Assembly: GCA_020544565.1 (NCBI GenBank)
Contig: CP078014.1
Coordinates: 3,784,016 to 3,848,015, forward strand
Reading direction: 5' to 3'
DNA length: 64,000 nucleotides
From: Bradyrhizobiaceae bacterium
Lineage (GTDB): Bacteria > Pseudomonadota > Alphaproteobacteria > Rhizobiales > Xanthobacteraceae
Part shown: positions 1 through 9,713 of the stretch, in pieces
Layout of the letters: each line of letters opens with the position of its first letter
Position numbering within the stretch: the first letter of the stretch is position 1
Made by a program: the position numbers and the translations under genes
The notes under the pieces: generated by a model
Database searches by the model: none
What the model was told of the DNA's origin: nothing
What the model saw: the letters and a program-made list of their open reading frames with translations, nothing else

Positions 1-2
1 GT

Positions 3-335
3 GCCCCGCTGGTGATCTTCATCGACCCCCGGCGCGGCAAGCGGCTGACGGCAGAAGCGAGACGGTTTGTCTTCTCGATGATGCATGAGCATATCCGGGT
101 CGCCAATCCGGACTTCACCGCCGCTCGACTCGGGGTCGTGCAGTTCGGCGATGTGGTTGACGACCAGCGCCCGGTGACGCTGAGCACCGACGAAGGCGTC
201 GAACTCTTTGGCTTCGACCAGCTCGACCAGATGGTGCGCGAGACCTACGACATCTGGCGCGAGGTCAGCGAGGCACGCGAAGACGAGGTTCGCCGTAAGG
301 CCGCTGGCGGTGGTCACGGCCCTCTGTTCGACTGA
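3..335 (+). CDS. Hypothetical protein, 5' end outside window
   Basis: The frame is open from the first base of the window, so the gene probably begins upstream; the first internal start is a GTG at 12. The visible part encodes about 110 residues ending in GPLFD. It is mixed alpha/beta in character, with no signal peptide and no membrane segment, and a charged C-terminal helix (WREVSEAREDEVRRKA). I do not recognise the family. It is followed seven bases later by the end of a convergent membrane-protein gene. Confidence 0.6.
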   Translation, partial: APLVIFIDPRRGKRLTAEARRFVFSMMHEHIRVANPDFTAARLGVVQFGDVVDDQRPVTLSTDEGVELFGFDQLDQMVRETYDIWREVSEAREDEVRRKAAGGGHGPLFD

Positions 336-341
336 CGGGCC

Positions 342-671
342 TCAGCGCCCTTCCAGCCGCCGCCTGACGGCCTTCCGCACCCGATACCAATAGGTCTGCT
401 CGGCACCGTCGCTATCGTACCACGCGCGCTCATGGCGAGCGAAAGCCTCAAGCTCCGGGTCGGGATAGCTAGCGATAATGTCGTCAGCCACGCGGGCGAT
501 ATCATTTACTGGGATCAGCCTCGGCTTTATCGCCTCGGTCCAGATGGTCCATAGGACGAGGCCAACAAAGGCAAATGCCTGACCGCCGAAGAAGATCAAC
601 AAGAGCCAATGCAAAATAGCAAGGAGCAGATCGACCATCGTCATTTGCAGAACCACAACGTCGGACTTCAT
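342..671 (-). CDS. Small membrane protein of unknown function
   Basis: From the ATG at 671 this encodes 109 residues; an ATG at 644 is an alternative. A long hydrophobic stretch near residues 13-45 (LLLAILHWLLLIFF, then FVGLVLWTIW) makes one or two membrane segments, followed by a soluble, acidic-then-basic tail ending VRRRLEGR. An in-frame extension to 812 would run over the divergent repressor gene and its operator, so it is rejected. The gene is divergent from the XRE-family repressor and shares its operator region, so the repressor may control it. I do not recognise the family. Confidence 0.6.
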   Translation of the reverse strand: MKSDVVVLQMTMVDLLLAILHWLLLIFFGGQAFAFVGLVLWTIWTEAIKPRLIPVNDIARVADDIIASYPDPELEAFARHERAWYDSDGAEQTYWYRVRKAVRRRLEGR

Positions 672-688
672 TGAATGAGATGTTATAG

Positions 689-718
689 TTCTCAAAACGT
701 GAGAATGCAAAGTTCTCA
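689..718. promoter_or_regulatory. Operator-like array of three TTCTCA half-sites
   Basis: TTCTCA at 689-694 and TGAGAA at 700-705 form a perfect inverted repeat with a 5-nt spacer, and a third half-site TTCTCA lies at 713-718. The array sits between the divergent membrane gene and the XRE-family gene. Small Cro/CI-like repressors usually bind such dyads in their own promoter region, so this is the probable autoregulatory operator. The link to the repressor is inferred. Confidence 0.65.
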
Positions 719-770
719 TTTCTCGATTTGAGTAGCCCTTTGCCGCCTTTGTTCTGAACGAGGTGCGCAT

Positions 771-1097
771 ATGGAGCTTCAACGACTTTTCGGCGCGAAT
801 GTCCGCCATCATCGGAAGGCTAAAGGCTGGACCCTTGAGCAGCTTTCCGGTCAGACTGGCATTTCGCGCGAGACAATCGGTAAGATCGAGCGGGGTGTCG
901 CCGCACCACTGTTTGAGACGGCAGAAAAGATTGCGTCCGCCCTCGACATTCCCGCGCCCGTTCTGTTCGGCGCCGACGCCATGCCGGGCACCGGAGAACG
1001 GGCAAGGCTTCTAACCGATATTCACCGCACCCTCTCCCGGTTGAACAACGATCAGCTTGGCCGCGCCGCGAAGATGCTGAGGGCGTTTGTGGGGTAG
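771..1097 (+). CDS. XRE-family (Cro/CI-like) transcriptional regulator
   Basis: This 108-residue protein has an N-terminal HTH_3/XRE domain (about residues 8-62) with the typical pattern NVRHHRKAKGWTLEQL, then SGISRETI-type recognition-helix residues and IERG. The C-terminal 40 residues are helical and could mediate dimerisation. A GAGG ribosome-binding site at 760-763 supports the ATG at 771. It is divergent from a small membrane protein and preceded by a TTCTCA dyad array, consistent with autorepression. Its target beyond this pair is unknown. Confidence 0.85.
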   Translation: MELQRLFGANVRHHRKAKGWTLEQLSGQTGISRETIGKIERGVAAPLFETAEKIASALDIPAPVLFGADAMPGTGERARLLTDIHRTLSRLNNDQLGRAAKMLRAFVG

Positions 1098-1169
1098 CGG
1101 CGTCGGAGGCCATCTGAGGGCCGCCGGATGTGGCAGCGGCCTTTGCCCCCATCCGGATGGAGCGTTGCG

Positions 1170-1370
1170 ATGGATCCGGCGACATTCGAACCCTTCGGCG
1201 GGGCTGTGCCGCTCTCCGGCGAGGCCGCGGCGCGCGCACGCGGCGCGCGATGGCTGGTGCGCGCCGGGGTGGTGCTGTTCTGGACGATCGCGATCGCGAT
1301 CGTCATCGCCCGCGCGCTCTGGTTCGAGCCCGCATTGTTCGACGGCTTTGGGCGGGCCATCGCGTTCTGA
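1170..1370 (+). CDS. Small single-pass membrane protein
   Basis: The ATG at 1170 is preceded by GGAG at 1159-1162 and gives 66 residues; a longer in-frame version from 1128 lacks a clear ribosome-binding site. One transmembrane helix (about residues 30-50, VRAGVVLFWTIAIAIVIARAL) follows a short charged region. No family is recognised. Its good ribosome-binding site and GC-rich third positions argue for a real gene. Confidence 0.5.
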   Translation: MDPATFEPFGGAVPLSGEAAARARGARWLVRAGVVLFWTIAIAIVIARALWFEPALFDGFGRAIAF

Positions 1371-1496
1371 GAAATGGATTGATCCCGAGGCCGAACCGAT
1401 GGCCGCATAACTTTTTCTCATTCGCCTAGATAGAAAATATATTTCTGCGAATTGGCGTTTTGACGCACTGGTTGTCCTGCATCAGCGAGGTGACCG

Positions 1497-2585
1497 GTGT
1501 CGTCGAAGAACAATCAGCCGCCTGGCGGCGACAGCGAACAACCATTGCGATCTCGCGCGGGCTCCGCTTTCAGGTCGCTCGCGGGCCTCGTTCCCGGGGT
1601 GATGCTGTGCGTCGCGGTGACGGTGGTGGCGATGGCGATCCAGCACGCCGAGGAACGGCTGTTCGCGCATCCCTATATCGAGGCGCTGGTGATCGCGATT
1701 CTCATCGGCATGGCGATGCGCGCGGCGTGGACGCCGTCGCCGCGCCTGCAGGCCGGCATCGCCTTCAGCGCCAAGCAGTTGCTCGAAGTCGCGGTCATGC
1801 TGCTCGGCGCGTCGATCAGTTTCGCCGCGCTCGCGGCGTCCGGCGCGGTGCTGCTGGGCGCGATCGTCGCCACCGTCGCACTCACGCTCGGCGCGACGCT
1901 CGTGCTCGGCAGACTGCTCGGGCTGCCGACCAAGCTGTCGATCCTCGTCGCCTGCGGCAATGCGATCTGCGGCAATTCCGCCATCGCCGCGGTCGCACCG
2001 GTGATCGACGCCCATGGCGACGACATCGCGTCCTCGATTTCGTTCACGGCGCTGCTCGGCGTGCTGATGGTGCTCGGGCTGCCGCTCTTGATTCCGCTGC
2101 TGCAATTGTCGGCGACGCAATACGGTATCGTGGCGGGGCTGACGGTCTATGCGGTGCCGCAGGTGCTCGCCGCCACTGTGCCGGCCGGGCTGGTCAGCAC
2201 CCAGATCGGCACGCTGGTCAAGCTGGTGCGGGTGCTGATGCTCGGCCCGGTGGTGGTCGGATTATCGCTGTACGCGCCGCGGCTGAACGGCGACGCCGTC
2301 CGCGCCGTCAGCAGGATGGGCCTGTTCACGCTGGTGCCCTGGTTCATCATCGGCTTTCTCGCTCTGGCGACGCTGCGTTCGCTGCACCTCATTCCCGACA
2401 CGGTGGTGATGCCGGTGACGCGGATCGCAGGCGTGCTGACGGTGGTGTCGATGGCGGCGCTGGGGCTCGGCGTCGATGTGCGGGTGCTGTCGCATGTCGG
2501 CGGCCGGGTCACCGCGACCGTCACCCTGTCGCTCCTGCTGCTGCTGGCGACCAGCATCGGCCTGGTGATGGTGCTGGCGGCGTAG
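1497..2585 (+). CDS. YeiH/UPF0324-family putative sulfate exporter
   Basis: This 362-residue integral membrane protein has about ten hydrophobic helices and the conserved CGNSAIAAVAPVI motif (around residues 154-167) of the YeiH/UPF0324 (PSE) family, which is annotated as putative sulfate or sulfonate exporters. The GTG start at 1497 lies just after a GAGGTGA ribosome-binding sequence. Length is normal for the family. Biochemical function in the family is poorly established, so the substrate is a family-level guess. Confidence 0.85.
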   Translation: MSSKNNQPPGGDSEQPLRSRAGSAFRSLAGLVPGVMLCVAVTVVAMAIQHAEERLFAHPYIEALVIAILIGMAMRAAWTPSPRLQAGIAFSAKQLLEVAVMLLGASISFAALAASGAVLLGAIVATVALTLGATLVLGRLLGLPTKLSILVACGNAICGNSAIAAVAPVIDAHGDDIASSISFTALLGVLMVLGLPLLIPLLQLSATQYGIVAGLTVYAVPQVLAATVPAGLVSTQIGTLVKLVRVLMLGPVVVGLSLYAPRLNGDAVRAVSRMGLFTLVPWFIIGFLALATLRSLHLIPDTVVMPVTRIAGVLTVVSMAALGLGVDVRVLSHVGGRVTATVTLSLLLLLATSIGLVMVLAA

Positions 2586-2688
2586 TCCGGCCGCGCGGAG
2601 GAACATGCAGCTGCGACCCGGAAGCCCCTTCCATGCGGCGCAGCCTGTGGCATAAGGCGGCCGCAACCAGTTCGGGTATCCGCGTTCC

Positions 2689-4307
<1,619 letters not shown>

Positions 4308-4311
<4 letters not shown>

Positions 4312-4496
4312 GGCGTTTATGCTTTTGAGGGATGTAGTTGATCTGTCATGGCCGGGCCATAGCCCGTCGAAGACGGGCGTGAACGCCCTTTTGTCCCGGC
4401 CATCCACGTCTTCCTTGGTTGAAACTCCCGAGACGTGGATGCCCGGCATAAAGCCGGGCATGACGAGTTGTTGATTTCGTTTCAACGAAATCCACT
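4308..4496 (+). repeat. Dispersed palindromic repeat element, copy A (with inserted module)
   Basis: This element fills the whole gap between the convergent ABC-F and glycosyltransferase genes. It starts with CTAG, which contains the ABC-F stop codon, and carries the inverted pairs ATGGCCGGG...TCCCGGCCAT and GCCCGGC-ATAAA-GCCGGGC. A 35-nt module with its own hairpin (GCCCGTC-GAA-GACGGGC) sits at 4359-4393. Related copies lie at about 9404-9585 and 20485-20635 in the opposite orientation. The copy at 20485 lacks the module. Confidence 0.85.
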
Positions 4497-5600
4497 TCAA
4501 GTCGTTTGACGGTTTGCCGCCGCGAATTGTTCGACGGCGTCGGCGATCACCGTGAGCCAGCGTCCCTGCAACGACAGCAGCCGCCGGGATTCGGCCGCCG
4601 CGGCCGCGCGCATCTGCGGCAGGCGTTGCAGCGTGTTAGCGATGGCGCGGGCATAGGCGTCCGCCGCGAACGGCTCCGGCAGCACCACGCCGGCACCGGA
4701 GCGCGCCACCGCGTCGCCATAGCCGCAGATGCCCGAGACGATGGCCGGGGTGCCGGCCAGCAATGCTTCGCCGATGACCTGCCCGGCCGCCTCCGCCCGC
4801 GCCGGATGCAGCAGCACGTCGGCGGCGGACAGCAGCGCCATGACGTTGTCGGCATAGGGCAGCACGTGGACGCGGTCCGCGACCTCGAGCGCGCGGGCCT
4901 GCGTCATGATCCAGTCCTCCGACGAACCGGCGACCAGCAGATGCAGGTCGGGAAATGCCGGCAGCGCCGCGAGGCTGCGGTCGACGCCTTTCTGCTTCGG
5001 CTGCACGGCGATGGCGGCGGCCAGCACCGCCTGCGCCGGCACGTTGAGCTGGGCGCGGATGCGGTCGCGCTCGGAGGGAAGCGCGACGGCGCGATAGCGT
5101 TCGTCGTGCAGGATCGGCGGCAGCACGGTGGTGCGCGCGGGATCGAGGCCGTAGATCGCGGCATAGTCGTCGCGCTGGCGCTGCGTCAGGAAGAAGACAT
5201 GCGTGCGCGCCGATGGCCCGGCGACGCCGCGCTCCAGCGCGCGATACGTGCGCTTGCGCGGCAAGAACGATCCCGCGCCGCCGAGGCGCGGCGCCATCGC
5301 GGCGTCGGCGGCGAAAAAGAAATCCGCGCCGGGAATGCGCTCGAACGCGATCAGCGCGTGCGGCCGCGCCGCGGCGGCGGAGCGGATCACGGCTTTGGCG
5401 AAATGGCGCGCGCGGGCGTGGTTGGAGAGGCCCTTGCGCGGTAGCGTCACCACGCGCAGCGCGGGGATGCTCACATCGGGCGTGGTGGTGAGCAGCGTCA
5501 CCTCATGGCCGCGCGCGGCGAGGTGGTCGGCGACGGCGAGGGCGTCGCGCTCCTTGCCACCGCGCTTGCCGGTCTGGAACAGCGCGAGAAAGATGTTCAT
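4497..5600 (-). CDS. WaaG/RfaG-like glycosyltransferase, family GT4
   Basis: This 367-residue glycosyltransferase has a GT-B fold pattern. An N-terminal GKRGGKERDA loop is followed by PGADFFFAAD, resembling the PGLD..FAAD region of E. coli WaaG, then KGVDRSLAAL and the nucleotide-sugar-binding segment HPARAEAAGQVIGEALLAG with its ExxxxxxxE pattern. WaaG adds a hexose to the first heptose of the lipopolysaccharide core; here the acceptor is inferred only by resemblance. The start ATG at 5600 overlaps the stop of the upstream LysR gene by four bases (ATGA), suggesting coupled translation. No other lipopolysaccharide gene is adjacent. Confidence 0.85.
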   Translation of the reverse strand: MNIFLALFQTGKRGGKERDALAVADHLAARGHEVTLLTTTPDVSIPALRVVTLPRKGLSNHARARHFAKAVIRSAAAARPHALIAFERIPGADFFFAADAAMAPRLGGAGSFLPRKRTYRALERGVAGPSARTHVFFLTQRQRDDYAAIYGLDPARTTVLPPILHDERYRAVALPSERDRIRAQLNVPAQAVLAAAIAVQPKQKGVDRSLAALPAFPDLHLLVAGSSEDWIMTQARALEVADRVHVLPYADNVMALLSAADVLLHPARAEAAGQVIGEALLAGTPAIVSGICGYGDAVARSGAGVVLPEPFAADAYARAIANTLQRLPQMRAAAAAESRRLLSLQGRWLTVIADAVEQFAAANRQTT

Positions 5601-6523
5601 GACGGCTTTCGGAGAGGTTGCTCGGGCCGCTGAGGGGCGCGCGACGTCTTGATCAGCCACGTCCGGAACGCCTCGACCTTGGGCGCGGCGATCTTGTCCG
5701 GCGGCGCGACGAAATAATAGCCCGCCTCCGCCGGCAGCGTCATGTCGAACGGCGCCACCAGCCGGCCCTTGGCGATGTCGTCCTGAACGAAAGAGGTGTG
5801 GCCGATGGCGACGCCGATGCCGTCGATGGCGGCCTGCAACGTCATGAAGGCGAGATCGAAGGTCAGTCCGCGACCGCGGGCGATGGCCGCCGGCAGTCCG
5901 GCGGCCGCGAGCCACAGCCGCCAGTCGTCGCCGTTGACGGAATTGTGCAGCAGCGTGAACCGCGCCAGATCCTCGGGGCGCTTGAGGCCGTTGTCGCCGG
6001 TCAGCAGCGCCGGGCTGCACACCGGAAACAGCTGATCGGCCATCAGCCACTCGGCCTGAAGGCCGGGCCACTGGCCGCGTCCGTAGCGGATGGCGGCATC
6101 GACATCATCGCGGCGGAAATCCACCAGATCGACGGAGGTGGTGATGCGCACCTCGATGTCGGGATGCTGCTCCTGAAACCCGGTCAGGCGCGGCAGCAGC
6201 CACTTGGCGGCGAAGGAGGCCACGGTGCTCACCGTCAGCACCCGGTCCTGGCCCTTGCGCAGCAGCCGGTCGGTGGCGGTGCGCAGGTCCTGAAACGCGG
6301 CGCGGATGCCGGGCAGATAGTCGGCCGCCTGCGGGGTCAGCGCCAGCGACCGGCTCTGCCGCACGAACAGCTTGACGCCGAGTTCGTCCTCCAGCCGCCG
6401 GATCTGATGGCTGATGGCGGTCTGGGTGACGTTCAGCTCCTGCGCGGCGCTGGTGAAGGACAGATGCCGGGCGGCGGCCTCGAAGGCGCGCAGGCCGTTG
6501 AGGGATGGCAGCCTCGCGGTCAT
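5597..6523 (-). CDS. LysR-family regulator, GcvA-like
   Basis: The ATG at 6523 has a strong GGAGG five bases upstream, giving 308 residues; an upstream in-frame ATG at 6535 is less likely. The N-terminal winged HTH (LRAFEAAARHLSFTSAAQEL, then TQTAISHQIRRLE) and the C-terminal LysR substrate-binding domain with VDAAIRYG and VAIGH match the GcvA subgroup. It is divergent from a DUF1127 gene and overlaps the downstream glycosyltransferase by four bases. A T-N11-A palindrome lies in the divergent promoter region. GcvA-like regulators of alphaproteobacteria (VtlR/LsrB type) are known to control DUF1127 genes, so control of 6633-6848 is a reasonable inference. Confidence 0.85.
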   Translation of the reverse strand: MTARLPSLNGLRAFEAAARHLSFTSAAQELNVTQTAISHQIRRLEDELGVKLFVRQSRSLALTPQAADYLPGIRAAFQDLRTATDRLLRKGQDRVLTVSTVASFAAKWLLPRLTGFQEQHPDIEVRITTSVDLVDFRRDDVDAAIRYGRGQWPGLQAEWLMADQLFPVCSPALLTGDNGLKRPEDLARFTLLHNSVNGDDWRLWLAAAGLPAAIARGRGLTFDLAFMTLQAAIDGIGVAIGHTSFVQDDIAKGRLVAPFDMTLPAEAGYYFVAPPDKIAAPKVEAFRTWLIKTSRAPQRPEQPLRKPS

Positions 6524-6537
6524 GACCGCCTCCATGC

Positions 6538-6552
6538 ATGAATATATCTCAT
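6538..6552. promoter_or_regulatory. LysR-type T-N11-A palindrome
   Basis: ATGA-N7-TCAT at 6538-6552 contains TGA-ATATATC-TCA, a palindrome of the LysR T-N11-A form. It lies just upstream of the LysR start at 6523 and within the region divergent to the DUF1127 gene. It is the best candidate for the regulator's binding site. This is pattern-based only. Confidence 0.5.
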
Positions 6553-6632
6553 GATTGCGGGACAACCAGTCGTTTGTCAAGGCCGGTGGACGCGCCTATT
6601 TCTCGAGTTCATTCACGCCAGGGGAGATGGTT

Positions 6633-6848
6633 ATGTCTATTTGCACAAGCGAAGTGATGACAAATCATCATCATCATGCTGGGGGCTTCCACCCGCTCGG
6701 CGCGATGATGGCGACGTTGCAGCTGTGGCGGGCGAGGTCGCAGCAGCGGCACGAACTGCTGCGGCTCAGCGAGCAGGATTTCCACGACGTCGGCGCGAGC
6801 TGGAGCGATTTCGCCGACGAGGCCAACAAGCCGTTCTGGCGGGCGTGA
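6633..6848 (+). CDS. DUF1127-domain small protein
   Basis: The ATG at 6633 follows GGGGAG at 6621-6626 and gives 71 residues; longer in-frame starts lack a ribosome-binding site and cover the LysR box. The C-terminal part (LQLWRARSQQRHELLRLSEQ, then DVGAS) is the arginine-rich DUF1127 motif. A histidine run (NHHHHAGGFH) precedes it. DUF1127 proteins in related bacteria act in RNA and phosphate or carbon homeostasis, and several are targets of LysR regulators like the divergent one here. The function of this copy is not known. Confidence 0.75.
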   Translation: MSICTSEVMTNHHHHAGGFHPLGAMMATLQLWRARSQQRHELLRLSEQDFHDVGASWSDFADEANKPFWRA

Positions 6849-6951
6849 GCCGCGCCGGCGGGTTGGCGCCGGGATCGGCTTGTGCGCGGTTCGCCGGATC
6901 GACTAGGCTTGGTTCATGCCGCGGTCGGCGGTCGATCCAGGAGGTGTCCGC

Positions 6952-8241
6952 ATGGCCGAATCCGCATCCCGCCCCGGCGCGATCTGGCTTGCGGCGGGGG
7001 TGCGAACGCCGTTCGCCCGGGTCGACGGTCCGTTGTCTGGGGCGGACGCCATCGCGCTGTCGGTGCCGGTGGTGCGCCACATGGCCGGCCTGCTCGATGG
7101 CGGCCGGCCGGACGTGGTGGTGTGGGGCAATGTCGTGCCCAATCTCACCTGGAGCAACATCGCCCGCGAGATCGTGATGGACGCCGGCCTCGACGCCACG
7201 GTGCCGGCCTATACGACGGTGATGGCCTGTTCCACCAGCATGATGGGCGCGTTCGAGGCGGCCGGCCTGCTCGACGGCGTGTCGCGCCATGTCGCTCTGG
7301 TCGGCGGCGTCGACAGCCTGAGCCAGATCCAGCTCGGCCTCGGCATGTCGCTGTCGAACTGGGTGCGCCAGTTTGCCGGCGCGCGTTCGCTCGGCCAGAA
7401 GCTCAGCCATGCCATCGACCTGAGGCTGCGCGACGTGCGGCTGTACATTCCCTCGGTGAGCAACCGCACCACCGGCATGAGCATGGGCGAGCACACCGAG
7501 ATCACCGCCAAGCACTGGACCATCTCGCGCGAGGCGCAGGACCGCGTCGCGCTGGAGAGCCACCAGCGCGCGGTGGCGGCGTGGGATCGCGGATTTTTCG
7601 ACGACCTCGTCATTCCGTTCGACGGGGTGCGGCGCGACACCATTCCGCGCAAGGACACCTCGCTGGAAAAGCTGGCGCGGCTCGCGCCGGCATTCGACCG
7701 CACCAGCGGTCGCGGCACGCTCACCGCCGGCAATTCGTCGCCGCTGACCGATGGCGCGGCCGGCGTGTGGGTCGCTTCAGAGCAGGGGCTGGCGCGGCTG
7801 CCGGCGTCCATTCCGCGGGTCAAGCTGATCGACTGGGAGATCGCCGCGGTGGATTTCTGCACCGAGGGCCTGCTGATGGCGCCGCCTTACGCCATCCCGC
7901 GCCTGCTCGTGCGTCACGGGCTCGCTTATGCCGACATCGATTTGTGGGAGATCCACGAGGCGTTCGCGGCGCAGGTGCTGGCCCATGTCAGGGCGCTGGA
8001 CAGCCCGGAGTTCGTCCGCGACCGGGCCGGCGTCGCCGCCGATTTCGGCAAGGTGCCGTGCGCGCGCATCAATCCCAACGGCGGCAGCATCGCGCTCGGC
8101 CATCCGTTCGGCGCCACCGGCGCGCGGATTTTGAGCCAGGCGGTGAAGGCGCTGGCGGCGATGGCCAAGGGCAGCCGCGCCATCGTCAGCGTCTGCGCCG
8201 ATGGCGGGCAGGGCACGGTGGCGCTGCTCGAAGCGGCGTGA
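6952..8241 (+). CDS. Thiolase (acetyl-CoA acyltransferase family)
   Basis: AGGAGGT at 6939-6945 supports the ATG at 6952 (429 residues) over an upstream in-frame ATG at 6916. The acylated cysteine is in VMACSTSMM (about residue 93). The C-terminal histidine motif EIHEAFAAQ, GHPFGATGAR and a second cysteine in CADGGQG are present. These residues support an active thiolase that cleaves or forms 3-ketoacyl-CoA. The CADGGQG motif departs slightly from the common CIGGGQG. A convergent enoyl-CoA hydratase gene lies beyond the repeats, so a fatty-acid or aromatic-acid beta-oxidation role is plausible. Confidence 0.88.
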   Translation: MAESASRPGAIWLAAGVRTPFARVDGPLSGADAIALSVPVVRHMAGLLDGGRPDVVVWGNVVPNLTWSNIAREIVMDAGLDATVPAYTTVMACSTSMMGAFEAAGLLDGVSRHVALVGGVDSLSQIQLGLGMSLSNWVRQFAGARSLGQKLSHAIDLRLRDVRLYIPSVSNRTTGMSMGEHTEITAKHWTISREAQDRVALESHQRAVAAWDRGFFDDLVIPFDGVRRDTIPRKDTSLEKLARLAPAFDRTSGRGTLTAGNSSPLTDGAAGVWVASEQGLARLPASIPRVKLIDWEIAAVDFCTEGLLMAPPYAIPRLLVRHGLAYADIDLWEIHEAFAAQVLAHVRALDSPEFVRDRAGVAADFGKVPCARINPNGGSIALGHPFGATGARILSQAVKALAAMAKGSRAIVSVCADGGQGTVALLEAA

Positions 8242-8294
8242 GCGCTCTTTAAAGTGTTTTCGCTTTGAGAGAGGCGGCGCGGCACGCCCGATAA

Positions 8295-8444
8295 GCTTCC
8301 TCTCCCCATAGCCCGTCGAAGACGGGCGTAAACGCTCTTTTGGGGAGAGGGTTGGGGTGAGGGGTGCTGGATGTCTGACTTAAAATCCGATCCCCCTCAC
8401 CCGGCTCGCTCGCCGACCTCTCCCCGCCGGGGAGAGGTGAAGGA
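8295..8444. repeat. Two inverted copies of a second palindromic repeat, one carrying the inserted module
   Basis: Between the convergent thiolase and hydratase genes lie two inverted copies of a repeat whose core is CCTCTCCCC...GGGGAGAGG. In the copy at 8391-8444 the arms (8417-8425 and 8429-8437) are separated by only GCC. In the copy at 8295-8372 the same arms (8299-8307 and 8342-8350) hold a 34-nt module at 8308-8341 with the hairpin GCCCGTC-GAA-GACGGGC. The copies can also pair with each other through GGTGAGGGG (8356-8364) and CCCCTCACC (8393-8401). This could act as a bidirectional terminator. Confidence 0.8.
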
Positions 8445-8475
8445 TGGTGCGATTCAACTTGAAACCAAAATCGCG

Positions 8476-9300
8476 CTAGCCCGCGCCGAACACCGGTTTG
8501 CGTTTTTCGACGAAAGCCTTCACCGCCTCCCTGTGATCGGCGGTGGCGCTGGCGCGCACCATGCGCTCGGCCTCGTGGTCGAGCGCGGTCATGAAGTCGT
8601 GCATCAGCGCCTCGTCGAGATTGTCCTTGAGAAAGCGCAGCGCCGTGGCCGGGCCGTGAGCCAGAGTGTGCGCCATGGCGAAGGCTTCGTCGCGCAGCGC
8701 GTCGTCCGCCACCACGCGGTTGACGAGGCCGAGGGTCTCGCAGCGCCGGGCGTCGATCTTGTCGGCGAAGAACATCAGTTCGCGCGCCCGCGCGGTGCCG
8801 ACGATGCGGGTGAGCAGCCACGCCATGCCGTAATCGCCGCTCAGGCCGATCCGGACATAGGCGGTGGTGACGACGGCGGATTCCGCGGCGATGCGCAGGT
8901 CGCAGGCGAGCGCCAGCGCCAGCCCCGCGCCGGCGGCGGGGCCGGGCAGCGCGGCGATGGTCGGCTTGCGCACATTGACCAAGGCGCCGGTGAGGGTGCG
9001 CTGGCGCTCCTGCAGCCGCGCCACCTTCTCGTCGAAGCTCAGTTCCGGCGCGCCGCCGCCCATGCCCTTGACGTCGCCGCCGGCGCAGAACGCGGCTCCC
9101 GCGCCGGTGATCAGCAACGCGCCGACATCCGGGCTTTCGCCGCAGTGCCGGATCATCCGGCGCAATGCCGGCGTGAGCCGATCCGACAGCGCATTGCGCG
9201 CCTGCGGACGGTTGAGGGTAATCACCGCGACGCGGTCGCGCAGCACGCACAGCAGTTCCTCGGTGCCGGTGTCGATGAGGGTGTCGGCGGGCGTGGTCAT
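8476..9300 (-). CDS. Enoyl-CoA hydratase/isomerase family protein
   Basis: From the ATG at 9300 this crotonase-fold protein has 274 residues. The oxyanion-hole segments are visible as AGAAFCAGGDVKGM and GPAAGAGLALALACDLRIA. The second catalytic position reads GLSGDYG, with Asp where classical hydratases have Glu, a form seen in PaaG-like isomerases. It may hydrate or isomerise an acyl-CoA intermediate, perhaps with the thiolase at 6952. The upstream in-frame extension to 9384 has no good ribosome-binding site. Confidence 0.85.
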   Translation of the reverse strand: MTTPADTLIDTGTEELLCVLRDRVAVITLNRPQARNALSDRLTPALRRMIRHCGESPDVGALLITGAGAAFCAGGDVKGMGGGAPELSFDEKVARLQERQRTLTGALVNVRKPTIAALPGPAAGAGLALALACDLRIAAESAVVTTAYVRIGLSGDYGMAWLLTRIVGTARARELMFFADKIDARRCETLGLVNRVVADDALRDEAFAMAHTLAHGPATALRFLKDNLDEALMHDFMTALDHEAERMVRASATADHREAVKAFVEKRKPVFGAG

Positions 9301-9403
9301 GGCGGGATCCGTTGCAGGTTTCGAAACGGAACTTTGGCCCGGACGCGGCCCGGTTTCCAGACAAATCGCGCGCAACCCAGTCATGAGATGCGCGCTGGAG
9401 CAA

Positions 9404-9585
9404 GTTTCGTTGAGACGGAATCAACAACTCGTCATGCCCGGCTTTATGCCGGGCATCCACGTCTTGGGAGTTCCAACGAAATAAGACGTGGATGGCCGGG
9501 ACGAGAGGGCGTTCACGCCCGTCTTCGACGGGCTATGCCCGGCCATGACGGATTGTTCTGTTTCCATCAAAACGTGAACTGCTCT
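9404..9585 (-). repeat. Dispersed palindromic repeat element, copy B (with inserted module)
   Basis: This is an inverted copy of the element at 4308. GCCCGGC-TTTAT-GCCGGGC begins near 9436, followed by CACGTCTT/AAGACGTG and GGCCGGG...CCCGGCC pairs. A 32-nt module at 9505-9536 interrupts the second palindrome at the position that is uninterrupted in copy C. It lies in the non-coding stretch between the hydratase start and lemA. No gene is seen in 9301-9713 apart from this element. Confidence 0.85.
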
Positions 9586-9713
9586 GGACGAGGCGGCGGG
9601 CCCACGGGGGCATGACCGCCGCGTCGCAACCGTATAGGATCGTCCCCCCGGGCGGCTTCTGTGTTTTCCGCCCGTTGTCGTGCCGCGTTCGGCATCCCTG
9701 ACTGGAGACATTC

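Noticed and set aside
9421..9711. Possible small gene over repeat copy B
   Set aside because: The predicted residues come from the palindromic repeat and recur at its other copies; there is no ribosome-binding site.
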